NCBI GenBank assembly: GCA_023248955.1
Contig: JAHFDP010000002.1
Location: 1 to 64,000, forward strand
Direction of reading: 5' to 3'
Length of the DNA stretch: 64,000 nucleotides
From: Deltaproteobacteria bacterium
GTDB taxonomy: Bacteria > Myxococcota > Myxococcia > Myxococcales > JAHFDP01
The position numbers and the translations under genes were made by a program. This document shows, piece after piece, positions 1 through 7,722 of the stretch. The notes under the pieces are model-generated. The model was not told where the DNA came from. It did no database searches and was given only the letters and a program-made list of their open reading frames with translations. Each line of letters starts with the position of its first letter. The stretch's first letter is position 1.

Positions 1-948
1 GCGCGTGAGCTTTTTCCAAAGTGCGGGTTCATTGGGCTCGAAAACAACCCATTGCGCATAGCGCTCGATTGATTTGCGCAATAAAATAAAGAGTCGTCGA
101 ACATTGATTTGGGCAAATGGGGAATCGCTACACAAAGTTCGCGAACCCCCTACGCGCACCCCTCGGCCAGCAAAGGAAAAGAGGCCATTGATTTGAGCGG
201 CGAAGAGTTGGTCGCGTGCACTCTTTTGCAATTGTTCAGTAACGTCGACCACGCCTTCCAACGCCGTATTCGCCGCCGAACGATGCACGCCCTCCCGACG
301 ATCAACTTTGGCGAAAAGACCCGCAATGTGCCCAGACGGCGGAAGTGCTGGACTCGCAACAGCGCCTACCCGAGACCTGATCCAAGGATGAAAGAAGGCG
401 GCAAAGGACGAATCGAATTGCGCTCGATGCTTCGACGCGTCCGTCGATGTCATGCCAGGCAATGAGTCGAGGAGCGCAAACCGCGTCTGCAATCGCTCAC
501 AGTGCGCAATCGTGGCGCCTTGCACCGCGGACATCTCGGAACGCGACAGCAGAAACGAATGTTTCCGATCCTGCTCACCGAGGCTAGGCAGCACCACCAG
601 ATCGATGTCGTCGATGGTTTCGAGAAGCTGCAAACCACGTGGGGCGGTACCTTGCGTGCCTAGATACGAATGGCTTCTCGTTCCGCCGTATTCATTCACA
701 TTAACGACGGTGGCGCATTTGCCACCATTCTCAAAAAAACCATTCATTGATAATGACAGGACGGAATAATCCGCTCCGAATGTCCGCGCAAACTGGTCGA
801 AGGAATGAATCCGGACCGGTATCTGCGCCGGCCCTCGACCGGCCACCCCCAGAAAGGCAGCCACGCCCGTCTCTACGGACTCCAACGCCGCAAACCGATC
901 GGTGTTTGGCTCAACATAAACGCCCGGTGTCTTCAGTAAGCTACTCAT
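1..948 (-). CDS. Contractile tail sheath protein, second copy (3' end outside window)
   Basis: Sheath subunit of an eCIS, expected to polymerise round the inner tube and contract. I translated the minus strand by hand: an uninterrupted 316-codon frame starts MSSLLKTPGVYVEP at 948 and runs off the left edge. It has sheath hallmarks: an N-terminal TPGVYVEE-like motif, FFENGGKCATVVNV near residue 75 (compare FFNNGGSKAFVCNV in the other sheath), PPSGHIAG near 215, and INVRRLF plus QWVVFEPNEPALWK at the C-terminal end. It diverges clearly from the sheath at 2011-3195, so it is a paralogue, not a recent copy. Its ATG overlaps the end of the upstream DUF6760 gene by 8 bases, which suggests translational coupling. 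Only the last part of the C-terminal domain should be missing. Two or three sheath paralogues are normal in Afp/PVC-type systems. Confidence 0.9.
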   Translation of the reverse strand, partial: MSSLLKTPGVYVEPNTDRFAALESVETGVAAFLGVAGRGPAQIPVRIHSFDQFARTFGADYSVLSLSMNGFFENGGKCATVVNVNEYGGTRSHSYLGTQGTAPRGLQLLETIDDIDLVVLPSLGEQDRKHSFLLSRSEMSAVQGATIAHCERLQTRFALLDSLPGMTSTDASKHRAQFDSSFAAFFHPWIRSRVGAVASPALPPSGHIAGLFAKVDRREGVHRSAANTALEGVVDVTEQLQKSARDQLFAAQINGLFSFAGRGVRVGGSRTLCSDSPFAQINVRRLFILLRKSIERYAQWVVFEPNEPALWKKLTR

Positions 949-1183
949 TGGCGCTCTTCGACGTCTCGTTAATCTTTTTATTAATATCGCTAATTTCTTT
1001 AATCCACACGTGCCGCTCCTGATGTTCCATTTCCAGAATATCGTCGAGCGGCCAATGCAGGTGATAAGCGATATAAGCTACCTCGCCGGACAGCTTCTCC
1101 TGCGGGTAGCTTACGATTCCCCCGGGGCGCTGGCGGCCCCCGTACCAATGTCGATTTGGAAGTCGTGACTGCAGCTGGGACAT
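941..1183 (-). CDS. DUF6760-type small eCIS protein
   Basis: 80 residues. The last 60 (from GGIVSYP through EVAYIAYHLHWPLDDILEM to the charged end) match what I know of DUF6760, a short helical protein found beside tail assembly genes in eCIS loci. Its role is not established; a chaperone or assembly function is a guess. The only ATG in frame is at 1183, which makes the gene overlap the 3' end of the upstream tail assembly gene by 73 bases in another frame. The first 20 residues look unlike the family and may be a by-product of the overlap. Its stop overlaps the start of the next sheath gene by 8 bases. Confidence 0.75.
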   Translation of the reverse strand: MSQLQSRLPNRHWYGGRQRPGGIVSYPQEKLSGEVAYIAYHLHWPLDDILEMEHQERHVWIKEISDINKKINETSKSANE

Positions 1184-1500
1184 TTCGCGCCGACATTGGC
1201 GGTCCCACTTTCATTCACTTGCCGATAGAACTCCTGCAGATAGGAAAGATCGGCCGAGAACAGCCCCTCGACAATGCCGGGATTAATATCCTGGTCTTTG
1301 AGCGTACCCAGCCGAGTTATCACACGGGAGAGCAAGATAACGACGAGATAAGCTCGGTTGTTCTTTACGCGAAAATCCTGCAACGGGAGAATTTCATCTT
1401 TGGCCGTGGCTAGGCGCATCGTTCCTTTCTTGTGAAGTGTTCCTTCGCCATCGACAAACCCCTTGGGCAGCGTGAACTCAAATTCAGTTTTGAAGGCCAT
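1111..1500 (-). CDS. eCIS / phage tail assembly protein
   Basis: 129 residues, starting MAFKTEFEFTLPKGFVDGEG, followed by GTMRLATAKDEILPL and AYLVVILLSRVITRLG, then NPGIVEGLFSADLSYL. This is the typical layout of the small tail assembly (chaperone-like) protein encoded next to the tube in Afp-like clusters. Near residue 108 there is a CPSCSHDF segment, a half zinc-ribbon often present at this end of the family. An AGGAG ribosome binding site lies 6 bases before the ATG, so the start is secure. The gene follows the tube gene after 9 bases. Structural role versus chaperone role cannot be decided from sequence. Confidence 0.85.
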   Translation of the reverse strand: MAFKTEFEFTLPKGFVDGEGTLHKKGTMRLATAKDEILPLQDFRVKNNRAYLVVILLSRVITRLGTLKDQDINPGIVEGLFSADLSYLQEFYRQVNESGTANVGAKCPSCSHDFQIDIGTGAASAPGES

Positions 1501-1509
1501 GATCTTCTC

Positions 1510-1974
1510 CTACTTCTTTTCCCAACGTTCGACGGCAAGCTCGATCTGCTCGATGGCATGCTGACCCTGATTGGCGTTGAGCGCAGGCCCAGTCCATTTG
1601 CATGGCCACGCTTCGAAAAAGTTGTAGCGCATGGTCTCTTCTCCTGCGTCGTTCATCACAATCACCGATCCGCTCTTTCGCGCAGTCATTCCGTTAATCA
1701 CCGCCCGGCGCCATTCCCAAAACTCGGGGGTATTGGCAAACCCGCGCTTAAAAGTAAGATTCGAATATTTCGTTCGTCCAGGACGTTTGCGTACGGTGAT
1801 GTCATCCCCGTCTTTGTATTCAATCACCTCCGTTTCGCTCTCCAGCCCCGAGACCTCTTGAAATCCGGCCTGCACCACGCCGTCGATTTCGATTTTGAAG
1901 TTGAAATGTCCCAGGTGGTCGCCGGATGCTGTCTTGGTGGATCGGCCGATTCCCGGCCTGTCAAAGCTTGGCAT
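1510..1974 (-). CDS. Tail tube protein (gp19/Hcp-like)
   Basis: 154 residues, the usual length for phage T4 gp19 / Afp1-type tube subunits. Recognisable elements are FNFKIEIDGVVQAGFQEVSG near residue 24, the VIEYKDGDD turn, RTKYSNLTFKRG, and the end KWTGPALNAN followed by AIEQIELAVE. Such subunits stack as hexamers to form the tube that is driven into the target when the sheath contracts. It lies 36 bases downstream of the sheath gene and 9 bases before the tail assembly gene, the normal functional neighbours. Only one tube gene is in the window; most eCIS encode two, so another may lie to the left. Confidence 0.93.
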   Translation of the reverse strand: MPSFDRPGIGRSTKTASGDHLGHFNFKIEIDGVVQAGFQEVSGLESETEVIEYKDGDDITVRKRPGRTKYSNLTFKRGFANTPEFWEWRRAVINGMTARKSGSVIVMNDAGEETMRYNFFEAWPCKWTGPALNANQGQHAIEQIELAVERWEKK

Positions 1975-2010
1975 TTTTTATTTCCCTTTTTAATAAACTA
2001 TAATGGTTAA

Positions 2011-3195
2011 TTACTTGGTTCCGCCGGCCATTTGGCCAATACGGAAGATCACGAATTCAGCGGGTTTCACGGGGGCGATACCGACCTCGCAAATCATCTG
2101 CCCCGCGTCGACGACTTCGGGCGGATTGGTCTCTTCGTCGCACTTCACATAGAACGCCTCTTCCGGCGTCTTGCCCATCAGCGCGCCGGAATTGTAGACG
2201 CGCAAGAGAAAGGCAGTCACGTTGCGACTCACGCGTTTCCAGAGACTTTGATCGTTTGGTTCGAAGACAACCCACTGTGTGCCCAATTCAATGGACTGCT
2301 CGATCATCAGAAAGAGCCGGCGGACATTGACGTAGCGCCACGAGGGGTCGCCGGAGATGGTTCGCGCGCCCCACACGCGAATGCCCCGATCGCCCATGTT
2401 ACGAATGCAGTTAATTCCGCGCGGATTGAGAAAATCCTGCTCGGCTTTACTCATGCTGTGTTTCAGCCCGAGCGCGCCGCGCACAATCTCGTTCGCCGGT
2501 GCCTTGTGCACGCCCCGTTCGCCATCCGACCGCGCATAAATGCCGGCCATATGTCCCGACGGAGGAGCGAAGATATTTCCTTTCTGCGGATCGTAAACCT
2601 GTATCCAGGGAAAATAGTAAGCCGCATATTGAGAATCGCGCGGCTTGGGCATCTTGGCGATCCCGTCCTTAGTCAACTCCTCCGGCGCGTCGAGAATCGC
2701 AAACCGGTAACGACTGTTTTCACAATGACCGATCACCGCGTCCTGAATCGCGGGATCGGTTTGTCCCGGCGCTGCTACCAATGAAATGTCAGCGATATCA
2801 TTAAACACATGGAGGCCGGTCCGGCGCCCCGGTCCTTCGTCTTTGCCGATGTAGCGCGCTGGCCCGACCGCGGGTGCCGCCTCCGCGATTTTCAGTGCAC
2901 CGGTCTCTTTTGTCTTTTCCGACGGTACACGTGGCGCCACGTTGCAAACAAAAGCCTTGCTACCGCCATTATTAAAAAAGCCATAAACAGCATGCGCTAA
3001 ATGGCCGGAGTGGCAGAAATCGCCAAACGTGCGCGCATACTGACTCCAATTCGTCACCAGCGTGGCCTCATTCACCGGACCCACGCTCGACTCACCGATA
3101 AAGGCCGCGGTGGACGTTCCGGATGATTCAATGGGCTTCGTTCCGCGATCGATTTCTTCGACAAACACACCGGGAGAGAGATACGACGTCGCCAT
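2011..3195 (-). CDS. Contractile tail sheath protein, first copy
   Basis: 394 residues from the ATG at 3195, which is preceded by AAGGAG at a good distance. The frame stays open for 69 more codons upstream, but those residues look random, so I reject the longer form. Sheath signatures: TSYLSPGVFVEEIDRGTKPI at the N-terminus, TAAFIGESSVGP, YGFFNNGGSKAFVCNV near 90, YAAYYFPWIQVYDP in the middle, PPSGHMAGIYARSD, and RYVNVRRLFLMIEQSI followed by QWVVFEPNDQSLW near the C-terminus. It forms the contractile outer layer of the injection particle. It is encoded directly before the tube gene and is a diverged paralogue of the partial sheath at the left edge. Confidence 0.95.
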   Translation of the reverse strand: MATSYLSPGVFVEEIDRGTKPIESSGTSTAAFIGESSVGPVNEATLVTNWSQYARTFGDFCHSGHLAHAVYGFFNNGGSKAFVCNVAPRVPSEKTKETGALKIAEAAPAVGPARYIGKDEGPGRRTGLHVFNDIADISLVAAPGQTDPAIQDAVIGHCENSRYRFAILDAPEELTKDGIAKMPKPRDSQYAAYYFPWIQVYDPQKGNIFAPPSGHMAGIYARSDGERGVHKAPANEIVRGALGLKHSMSKAEQDFLNPRGINCIRNMGDRGIRVWGARTISGDPSWRYVNVRRLFLMIEQSIELGTQWVVFEPNDQSLWKRVSRNVTAFLLRVYNSGALMGKTPEEAFYVKCDEETNPPEVVDAGQMICEVGIAPVKPAEFVIFRIGQMAGGTK

Positions 3196-3260
3196 TTTTG
3201 ATTGCTCCTTGCTGGGTGAGGGCGCCGCACAAAGGATGCGGCGCGGCGTTGGGAATACGT

Positions 3261-3866
3261 TTAGGAAACTCGATTGGGGTTCAGAAGGTCGATAACCCGC
3301 GACTGAACGCGCTTGGTTCTTCCAAGCTCTCGCTCCGAATGAAGCCGCGCGCGTGCCACATATCCCGCCGAAAGTCGCATCGGCGTTCCAAGCGATTGCC
3401 AAAAGAGCGCCTGCCGCTCCGGTGTCCAGTGCTCGTCGTATTCCACCGGCACGGCTTCATTGGCGCGCCAGCTCTGACCCACGAGCCATTCTCCGGAGAG
3501 AGACGCGTGTTCCAGGAACGCCTTCATGGCAATCGCCAAAAGCGTTTGCTGCTGACCCGGATCATCATCCGCGGCGGTGACCAAATAATGCAGGTCGAGA
3601 TCGAGCGGATGACCATATTTAACGACGGTGACTTCACCATTCGATCCCGGCTCGTCCACCTCTTCTTCCCACGGTTCATTGCGCTGCGTTTGGTATGGCC
3701 TTACCTGATAAAGGCAGAGGCAAAGCTCGGACTTCCTTCTCTCGAACAACGCATTCCCGGGAACGCCGAGCACAACCTTGGCCCGCGATTTTTGTTTGGC
3801 CAACTCGGCCTGAATCACGCCCAGAAGAGATGCGCTGGTATTTTGGATGACGAGGTGCTTTTTCAA
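3261..3866 (-). CDS. DUF4255 protein, Pvc16/Afp16-like tail terminator
   Basis: About 201 residues from a TTG start at 3866 (LKKHLVIQNTSASLL). Family features are the N-terminal helix, FERRKSELCLCLYQVRPY followed by QRNEP, and HPLDLDLHYLVTAADDD before QQQTLLAIAMKAFLEH. In Afp/PVC particles this family caps the tail and terminates tube and sheath length. The frame is open back to an ATG at 4013, but those extra 49 residues are Cys/Arg-rich and unlike the family, so the TTG fits better; no strong ribosome binding site decides it. The gene sits directly upstream of the sheath. Confidence 0.85.
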   Translation of the reverse strand: MKKHLVIQNTSASLLGVIQAELAKQKSRAKVVLGVPGNALFERRKSELCLCLYQVRPYQTQRNEPWEEEVDEPGSNGEVTVVKYGHPLDLDLHYLVTAADDDPGQQQTLLAIAMKAFLEHASLSGEWLVGQSWRANEAVPVEYDEHWTPERQALFWQSLGTPMRLSAGYVARARLHSERELGRTKRVQSRVIDLLNPNRVS

Positions 3867-4212
3867 AAAAGTTCCCGTGCGTGGGGCCCGGATCCTTGGG
3901 CCGCAAAAGAAACGGGTGCTCTCGTAGGCGCAGAAGGCGCACGGTCCTATAGGACAACTGGCCGACAGATCTTTTGTTCGGTTAACGCTAATGCGCTCGG
4001 CAACCGTGACCATCGCCTTGCTTCATCGCACCAAATTTTCTGCACCCACGGAGCCGTTCACCGATTGGCTCGCTGCGCGCGCTCCTGCAGCATCGATTCA
4101 ATCAACGCCCACCGTTTGGATTCGACCGAACGAGATCGACGACGCGCTTGGTAAAGTGCGTGAGCAATTCCTTCTTCGACGCGGAATTTCTCGACTCCAG
4201 AGGGGCTAGCGA
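3867..4212. other. Non-coding or unassigned stretch inside the eCIS cluster
   Basis: About 346 bases between the stop of the VWA-FHA gene and the favoured start of the DUF4255 gene. If the longer DUF4255 start at 4013 is used, 200 bases remain. A minus-strand frame ending in a stop near 4070 is open and gives a plausible helical peptide (VEKFRVEEGIAHALYQ then charged), but I found no ATG, GTG or TTG for it in the stretch I checked. It could be a decayed gene, a 5' leader or chance. I see no convincing terminator or promoter. Confidence 0.35.
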
Positions 4213-5643
4213 TTACTCGCGATCGTCGCTGGCGAACGTCAGGCTGGTCTCGAATTTCAATTCGGCCTGACCGAGGGTAATGACGTCGCCATTCCGCAAC
4301 AACCGGCGCGACGTTTTGCGACCATTCACCAGAACGCCATTCGTAGAGTCGCTGTCGACAATTTCAAATTTAACGTCCTCGATGCGAACCAGGCAGTGCT
4401 GCCCGGACACCCCGGCATCGCCGAGACGGATGGCGTTCTCGGGCGCGGAGCCGATCTGTACTGTCCCACTTATTAGCGGAAAGACTTTTCCAGCAGATTG
4501 ACCTTTTTGAACAAGCATCTTTGCTCTCGCTGATTTTAAGCAAAAAAGGCAGGCATCCCATTCCGCAATCTGAATTCGCCTACAAACCGGACATTCGCGC
4601 GGCGGTGGCGGCTTCGGGCGCCTCACCAGGTAGACGCCAAGAACGAGCCCCACCATGAGCAACGCGACAAAGGCGAGAATTATATACTTAAACCGGTGGC
4701 TAACTTCTGGCGTCGCAAAGGTAATGGTCCCGCGAAGCGGCGTAGCACCCTCGCCCATTTCCACGACCACGTCGAGCCGGTGGTTCTTACCATCCGAGGG
4801 AAGATCGCTGTCGAAATCGATGACGTATTGCCGCCCCACCTGTTCACGAAGACGATTAAAAGCCTTTGATAAATCGTCAGCCGTCGGCGCCGGTGCGTAA
4901 TAACCGCCGGTCCGCAAGGAGAGCAGGCGCAAATCGGCAAGCTTGTCGTCGCCCATTTCGGAATGACCAATCGCATGAATAGGGATGCGCTTCTTGATGG
5001 CCTCGGAAATCACCCGCTCTGCATCGGCGGATGACCCATTGTCGCGACCGTCCGCCAAAACAAGGATGGCGCGCGCCGACGGAAGCGCGCTGCCGCCGGC
5101 CATCTTGGACTCTTGATAAAGCGAGAGCGCCGCTTCGATTCCGTCGTAGAGCGAAAATCCGCGACCCAGCGATTGGAGCTTTGCCAGCTTACTGATGACG
5201 TCCGCCTTTTCCGCCGTAAAACCCGAGATCACCTCGGGAGCGTCCGAATAATCGACAATGGCAAATTGGTCCTTTTCACCGCCCGCGGCGACAAATCCGC
5301 CAATTGACCTTTTGATATCTTCAAGAATGAGGAGCACTGATCCAGAGGCCTGAACCACCAGCGCCACCGCAGCTCCCGACCCGGACTTTTCAAGAGTATC
5401 GACGTGGTTCGCCTCTGCGGACGCCGTTCCCCCGTTTTCGTAAATCCTAAAAACATCCTTCGTCAGGCCAACGACCGGCGCACCCTGGGTATTGGTGACG
5501 AGCACGTAGATACGCGCGCGCGGCCACCGCTCCCTGGACGTCTCCACGCGCTGAACCACCAGCCGCGGTCCCTCCGCAAACGCCGAGGGTGCGACCGCCA
5601 AAAGCAAAGCGACGACGGCGCGCCCACGCAGCGCGCTAACCAT
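4213..5643 (-). CDS. VWA domain - TM - zinc ribbon - FHA domain protein
   Basis: About 476 residues from the ATG at 5643, which directly precedes a signal peptide ending SAFAEG. Order: an N-terminal beta segment with VFRIYENG (FHA/VWA-linker type); a VWA domain from about residue 85 to 260; a membrane helix (FKYIILAFVALLMVGLVLGV) near 315-335; a CPVC...CLFC zinc ribbon; and a C-terminal FHA domain with GSAPENAIRL, SGQHC and STNGVLVNG. The VWA metal site is degenerate: the first motif reads QASGS where DxSxS is expected, while ADGRDNG keeps the later acidic residue. Topology suggests VWA in the periplasm and FHA in the cytosol. It overlaps the preceding FHA gene by 8 bases. I infer a sensor or scaffold linked to the injection system. 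Confidence 0.85.
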   Translation of the reverse strand: MVSALRGRAVVALLLAVAPSAFAEGPRLVVQRVETSRERWPRARIYVLVTNTQGAPVVGLTKDVFRIYENGGTASAEANHVDTLEKSGSGAAVALVVQASGSVLLILEDIKRSIGGFVAAGGEKDQFAIVDYSDAPEVISGFTAEKADVISKLAKLQSLGRGFSLYDGIEAALSLYQESKMAGGSALPSARAILVLADGRDNGSSADAERVISEAIKKRIPIHAIGHSEMGDDKLADLRLLSLRTGGYYAPAPTADDLSKAFNRLREQVGRQYVIDFDSDLPSDGKNHRLDVVVEMGEGATPLRGTITFATPEVSHRFKYIILAFVALLMVGLVLGVYLVRRPKPPPPRECPVCRRIQIAEWDACLFCLKSARAKMLVQKGQSAGKVFPLISGTVQIGSAPENAIRLGDAGVSGQHCLVRIEDVKFEIVDSDSTNGVLVNGRKTSRRLLRNGDVITLGQAELKFETSLTFASDDRE

Positions 5644-6163
5644 CTCGTTTGCGTATCGAAAGGCACTTAAATTCAAACTCGATATCCCCAAGTTTAACGA
5701 GGTCGTTGTCGATGAGCGCGTGTTTCTGGACCTGCTCGTCGTTCACAAATGTCCAATTCGACGAATCGAGATCCGCAATCTGAAATTCACCTGCTTCAAA
5801 TCGAATCGTCGCGTGCTTGCGACTTATTTTCTTGTCGGACACCACGATATCGCAGCTAGCCGCCGACCCCACCAGGTTCTTTCCCGGACACAATCGAAAA
5901 TCCTCGCTCTTGTGAACGCCATTGAGAGCGACGATCCACCCCACGACCGGTCCCCTCCGGCCGGAGACCGTTCCGCGACCGGGAACTTGATTGACATCGA
6001 TGAGCACCGTGCTTCCCGGGCTGGCTTGCGCAGAAGCTGGGGCTGCCACTGCCGCCGCGCAATAAGGGCAGGCATCCCAAGAGAAATGAAGGACATGCCC
6101 GTTTGGGCATACTTTTCCCTCCGGCGATCTTTTTTTCATACGAGAAATAAATGAAAACATCAC
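5636..6163 (-). CDS. Zinc ribbon - FHA domain protein
   Basis: 175 residues. An N-terminal zinc ribbon (CPNGH ... WDACPYC, residues about 19-38) is followed by an Ala-rich linker and a single FHA domain from about 85 to 165 with NLVGSAASCDIVVSD and the phosphothreonine-binding ISRKHATI motif. The usual STNGT loop is altered to SSNWTFVND. FHA domains bind phosphothreonine peptides, so a natural partner is a substrate of the Ser/Thr kinase encoded at the head of this cluster. The WDAC-x-[YF]C ribbon is shared with the next gene, pointing to common ancestry or a common binding partner. No signal peptide: cytosolic. Confidence 0.88.
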   Translation of the reverse strand: MMFSFISRMKKRSPEGKVCPNGHVLHFSWDACPYCAAAVAAPASAQASPGSTVLIDVNQVPGRGTVSGRRGPVVGWIVALNGVHKSEDFRLCPGKNLVGSAASCDIVVSDKKISRKHATIRFEAGEFQIADLDSSNWTFVNDEQVQKHALIDNDLVKLGDIEFEFKCLSIRKRDG

Positions 6164-6196
6164 GCGTCCGTTCTGAAGGCCAAAGACCTTGCCGCC

Positions 6197-7711
6197 CTAC
6201 GACGGTTGATAAACCCATACCTGAAACATGTTGATATCGCGTTCGGCGCTCACCGCTCGGACGCTTAGATCCAAGGAATCCCTAAAGACAAAACTGCCCG
6301 GCACCAAGAAATAATGGTTTCGCCAGCGGTGCTTTCGGTCGGCTTCTCCAACTTTCCAGAGTCCGACCTTTTTTCCGTCGGCGAGAACTTCGCAGGTCTG
6401 CTCCCCAAGAATGGCGTCGAAGCGTTTGATCAACACGACGTCTTTTCCCGGTTTGCAATTGAGGACTTTCCATTTCGCCGCACCACCGACGTAGGCAATT
6501 CCTGCATCCGAGACCTCGGTATTGTCGGGATAAGAAAACGTCTGCCGACTCTTCCACATGTCTTTTTGGCCTTCGATACTGAAGCGGTGGGCGCGCTCCG
6601 ATTCCTCGTGAACCAAATTGAGATGATCAATGAGAACGAAATTGGAACCGTCAATATTGAGCCGTTCCGGGAAATCGCGTGAACGAACCAAGAGATCTTT
6701 CCAGCTGGTGCGTTCGCCCTCGATGCGGGGACCTTCCGGGCGTTCGGATCGCTCCCGAACAACGAGCGCCAGGGACGCGTTCGCAGCATTGAGGAACCGC
6801 GCCAGGCCGAGGCACCCTTCGTTGTTGCGCGGTCGGTCACGCGCCACGTTCTGCAGTGCTTCCAGCGACTTTTTAAAATCAGCAAAGCCATTTCGCGTGG
6901 CAACGTGCGCATGATTTTTTTCGACGTCCTCGACCATTTCCCGCGCCAGGTCGACAATCGGGGAGAGCGTCTCGGCCAAGTTAAATGGACCGATTTGATT
7001 GGACCAATGAAGAACCTCCGCCACGGCGGCCACCGTTCGCACGCTGCTCGCGCTGGACACTCCAATCCGAGCCAAGCCCGCCGTTAACGCGCAGAGGTCG
7101 CCCAATCCCTCGATGAGCTCCACGCGAAGGCGCGGCGCAGCATGCCCTCCGGCGACGCCAGCCACGGGGACGAAGCGCAAATCGATTTCACCAGCCCCCG
7201 GTGCGTGTGGCTGGACCGCATCGCGTATTTCGCGAACGTCCTCCTCGAGTCGAATGCGCGCCAGTTCAATAGCCTCGGTTCCATCGGGTTCCCGCGCCGT
7301 CACTTCGATTTCCGTTTTTTCTTCAATGCGCCGATGTCCTTTGAATCGCGGATTTTCTTGATAAGCAATAAAGTCGGCCGGCTCCTCGAAATAACGGGCA
7401 GCGACATAAAGTGTTTGCGGCAACTTGAGTTTGTTCGTTTCAATCACTCTGATTAGCGGATCTCGCAACACCATTTCGTGCCCCTGTCCGTCGAGGGCAA
7501 ATCCCGGCGCCACTTCAATGGAGAGATCGCCCTTCCCTCGCGCCGCAACTTTGAATCCGCCGCCTTGGACCGGCACGACACCAGGCATGTGAAAGACGCG
7601 GTTATGCAACCATCGTTTCTCCAGGTGATACGCCTCGGCCGCATTCCAATCTTCGTCCGTCGTAAAAAATCCCTCGAAAAAATTGATTCGTTTGATGGCG
7701 TGATCTGACAT
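6197..7711 (-). CDS. Putative eCIS adaptor or fibre-like protein with C-terminal beta domain
   Basis: 504 residues. The N-terminus (INFFEGFFTTDEDWNAAEAY, then LEKRWLHNRVFHMPGVV) matches a module I know from eCIS and tail loci: NxFxGxFLTAxDF...YH..KR..HNR.LHG.GVV. It is followed by a beta-rich segment (ALDGQGHEMVL), a helical middle (250-350) and a C-terminal part (from about 375) that looks like a carbohydrate-binding-type jelly roll, ending HRWRNHYFLVPGSFVFRDSL then SVRAVSAE. The C-terminal half resembles the DUF2961 end domain, but this is a weak visual match. GAGGAG precedes the ATG. Between the gpI-like gene and the FHA gene, a role in linking or displaying something at the baseplate is plausible. 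Function not proven. Confidence 0.65.
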   Translation of the reverse strand: MSDHAIKRINFFEGFFTTDEDWNAAEAYHLEKRWLHNRVFHMPGVVPVQGGGFKVAARGKGDLSIEVAPGFALDGQGHEMVLRDPLIRVIETNKLKLPQTLYVAARYFEEPADFIAYQENPRFKGHRRIEEKTEIEVTAREPDGTEAIELARIRLEEDVREIRDAVQPHAPGAGEIDLRFVPVAGVAGGHAAPRLRVELIEGLGDLCALTAGLARIGVSSASSVRTVAAVAEVLHWSNQIGPFNLAETLSPIVDLAREMVEDVEKNHAHVATRNGFADFKKSLEALQNVARDRPRNNEGCLGLARFLNAANASLALVVRERSERPEGPRIEGERTSWKDLLVRSRDFPERLNIDGSNFVLIDHLNLVHEESERAHRFSIEGQKDMWKSRQTFSYPDNTEVSDAGIAYVGGAAKWKVLNCKPGKDVVLIKRFDAILGEQTCEVLADGKKVGLWKVGEADRKHRWRNHYFLVPGSFVFRDSLDLSVRAVSAERDINMFQVWVYQPS

Positions 7712-7722
7712 GGGCTCCTCGG

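Noticed and set aside
4070-4240. Minus-strand frame giving a helical peptide VEKFRVEEGIAHALYQ...
   Set aside because: No ATG, GTG or TTG found in the stretch examined back into the VWA-FHA gene. It could be a remnant, so it is only mentioned in the description of the gap.
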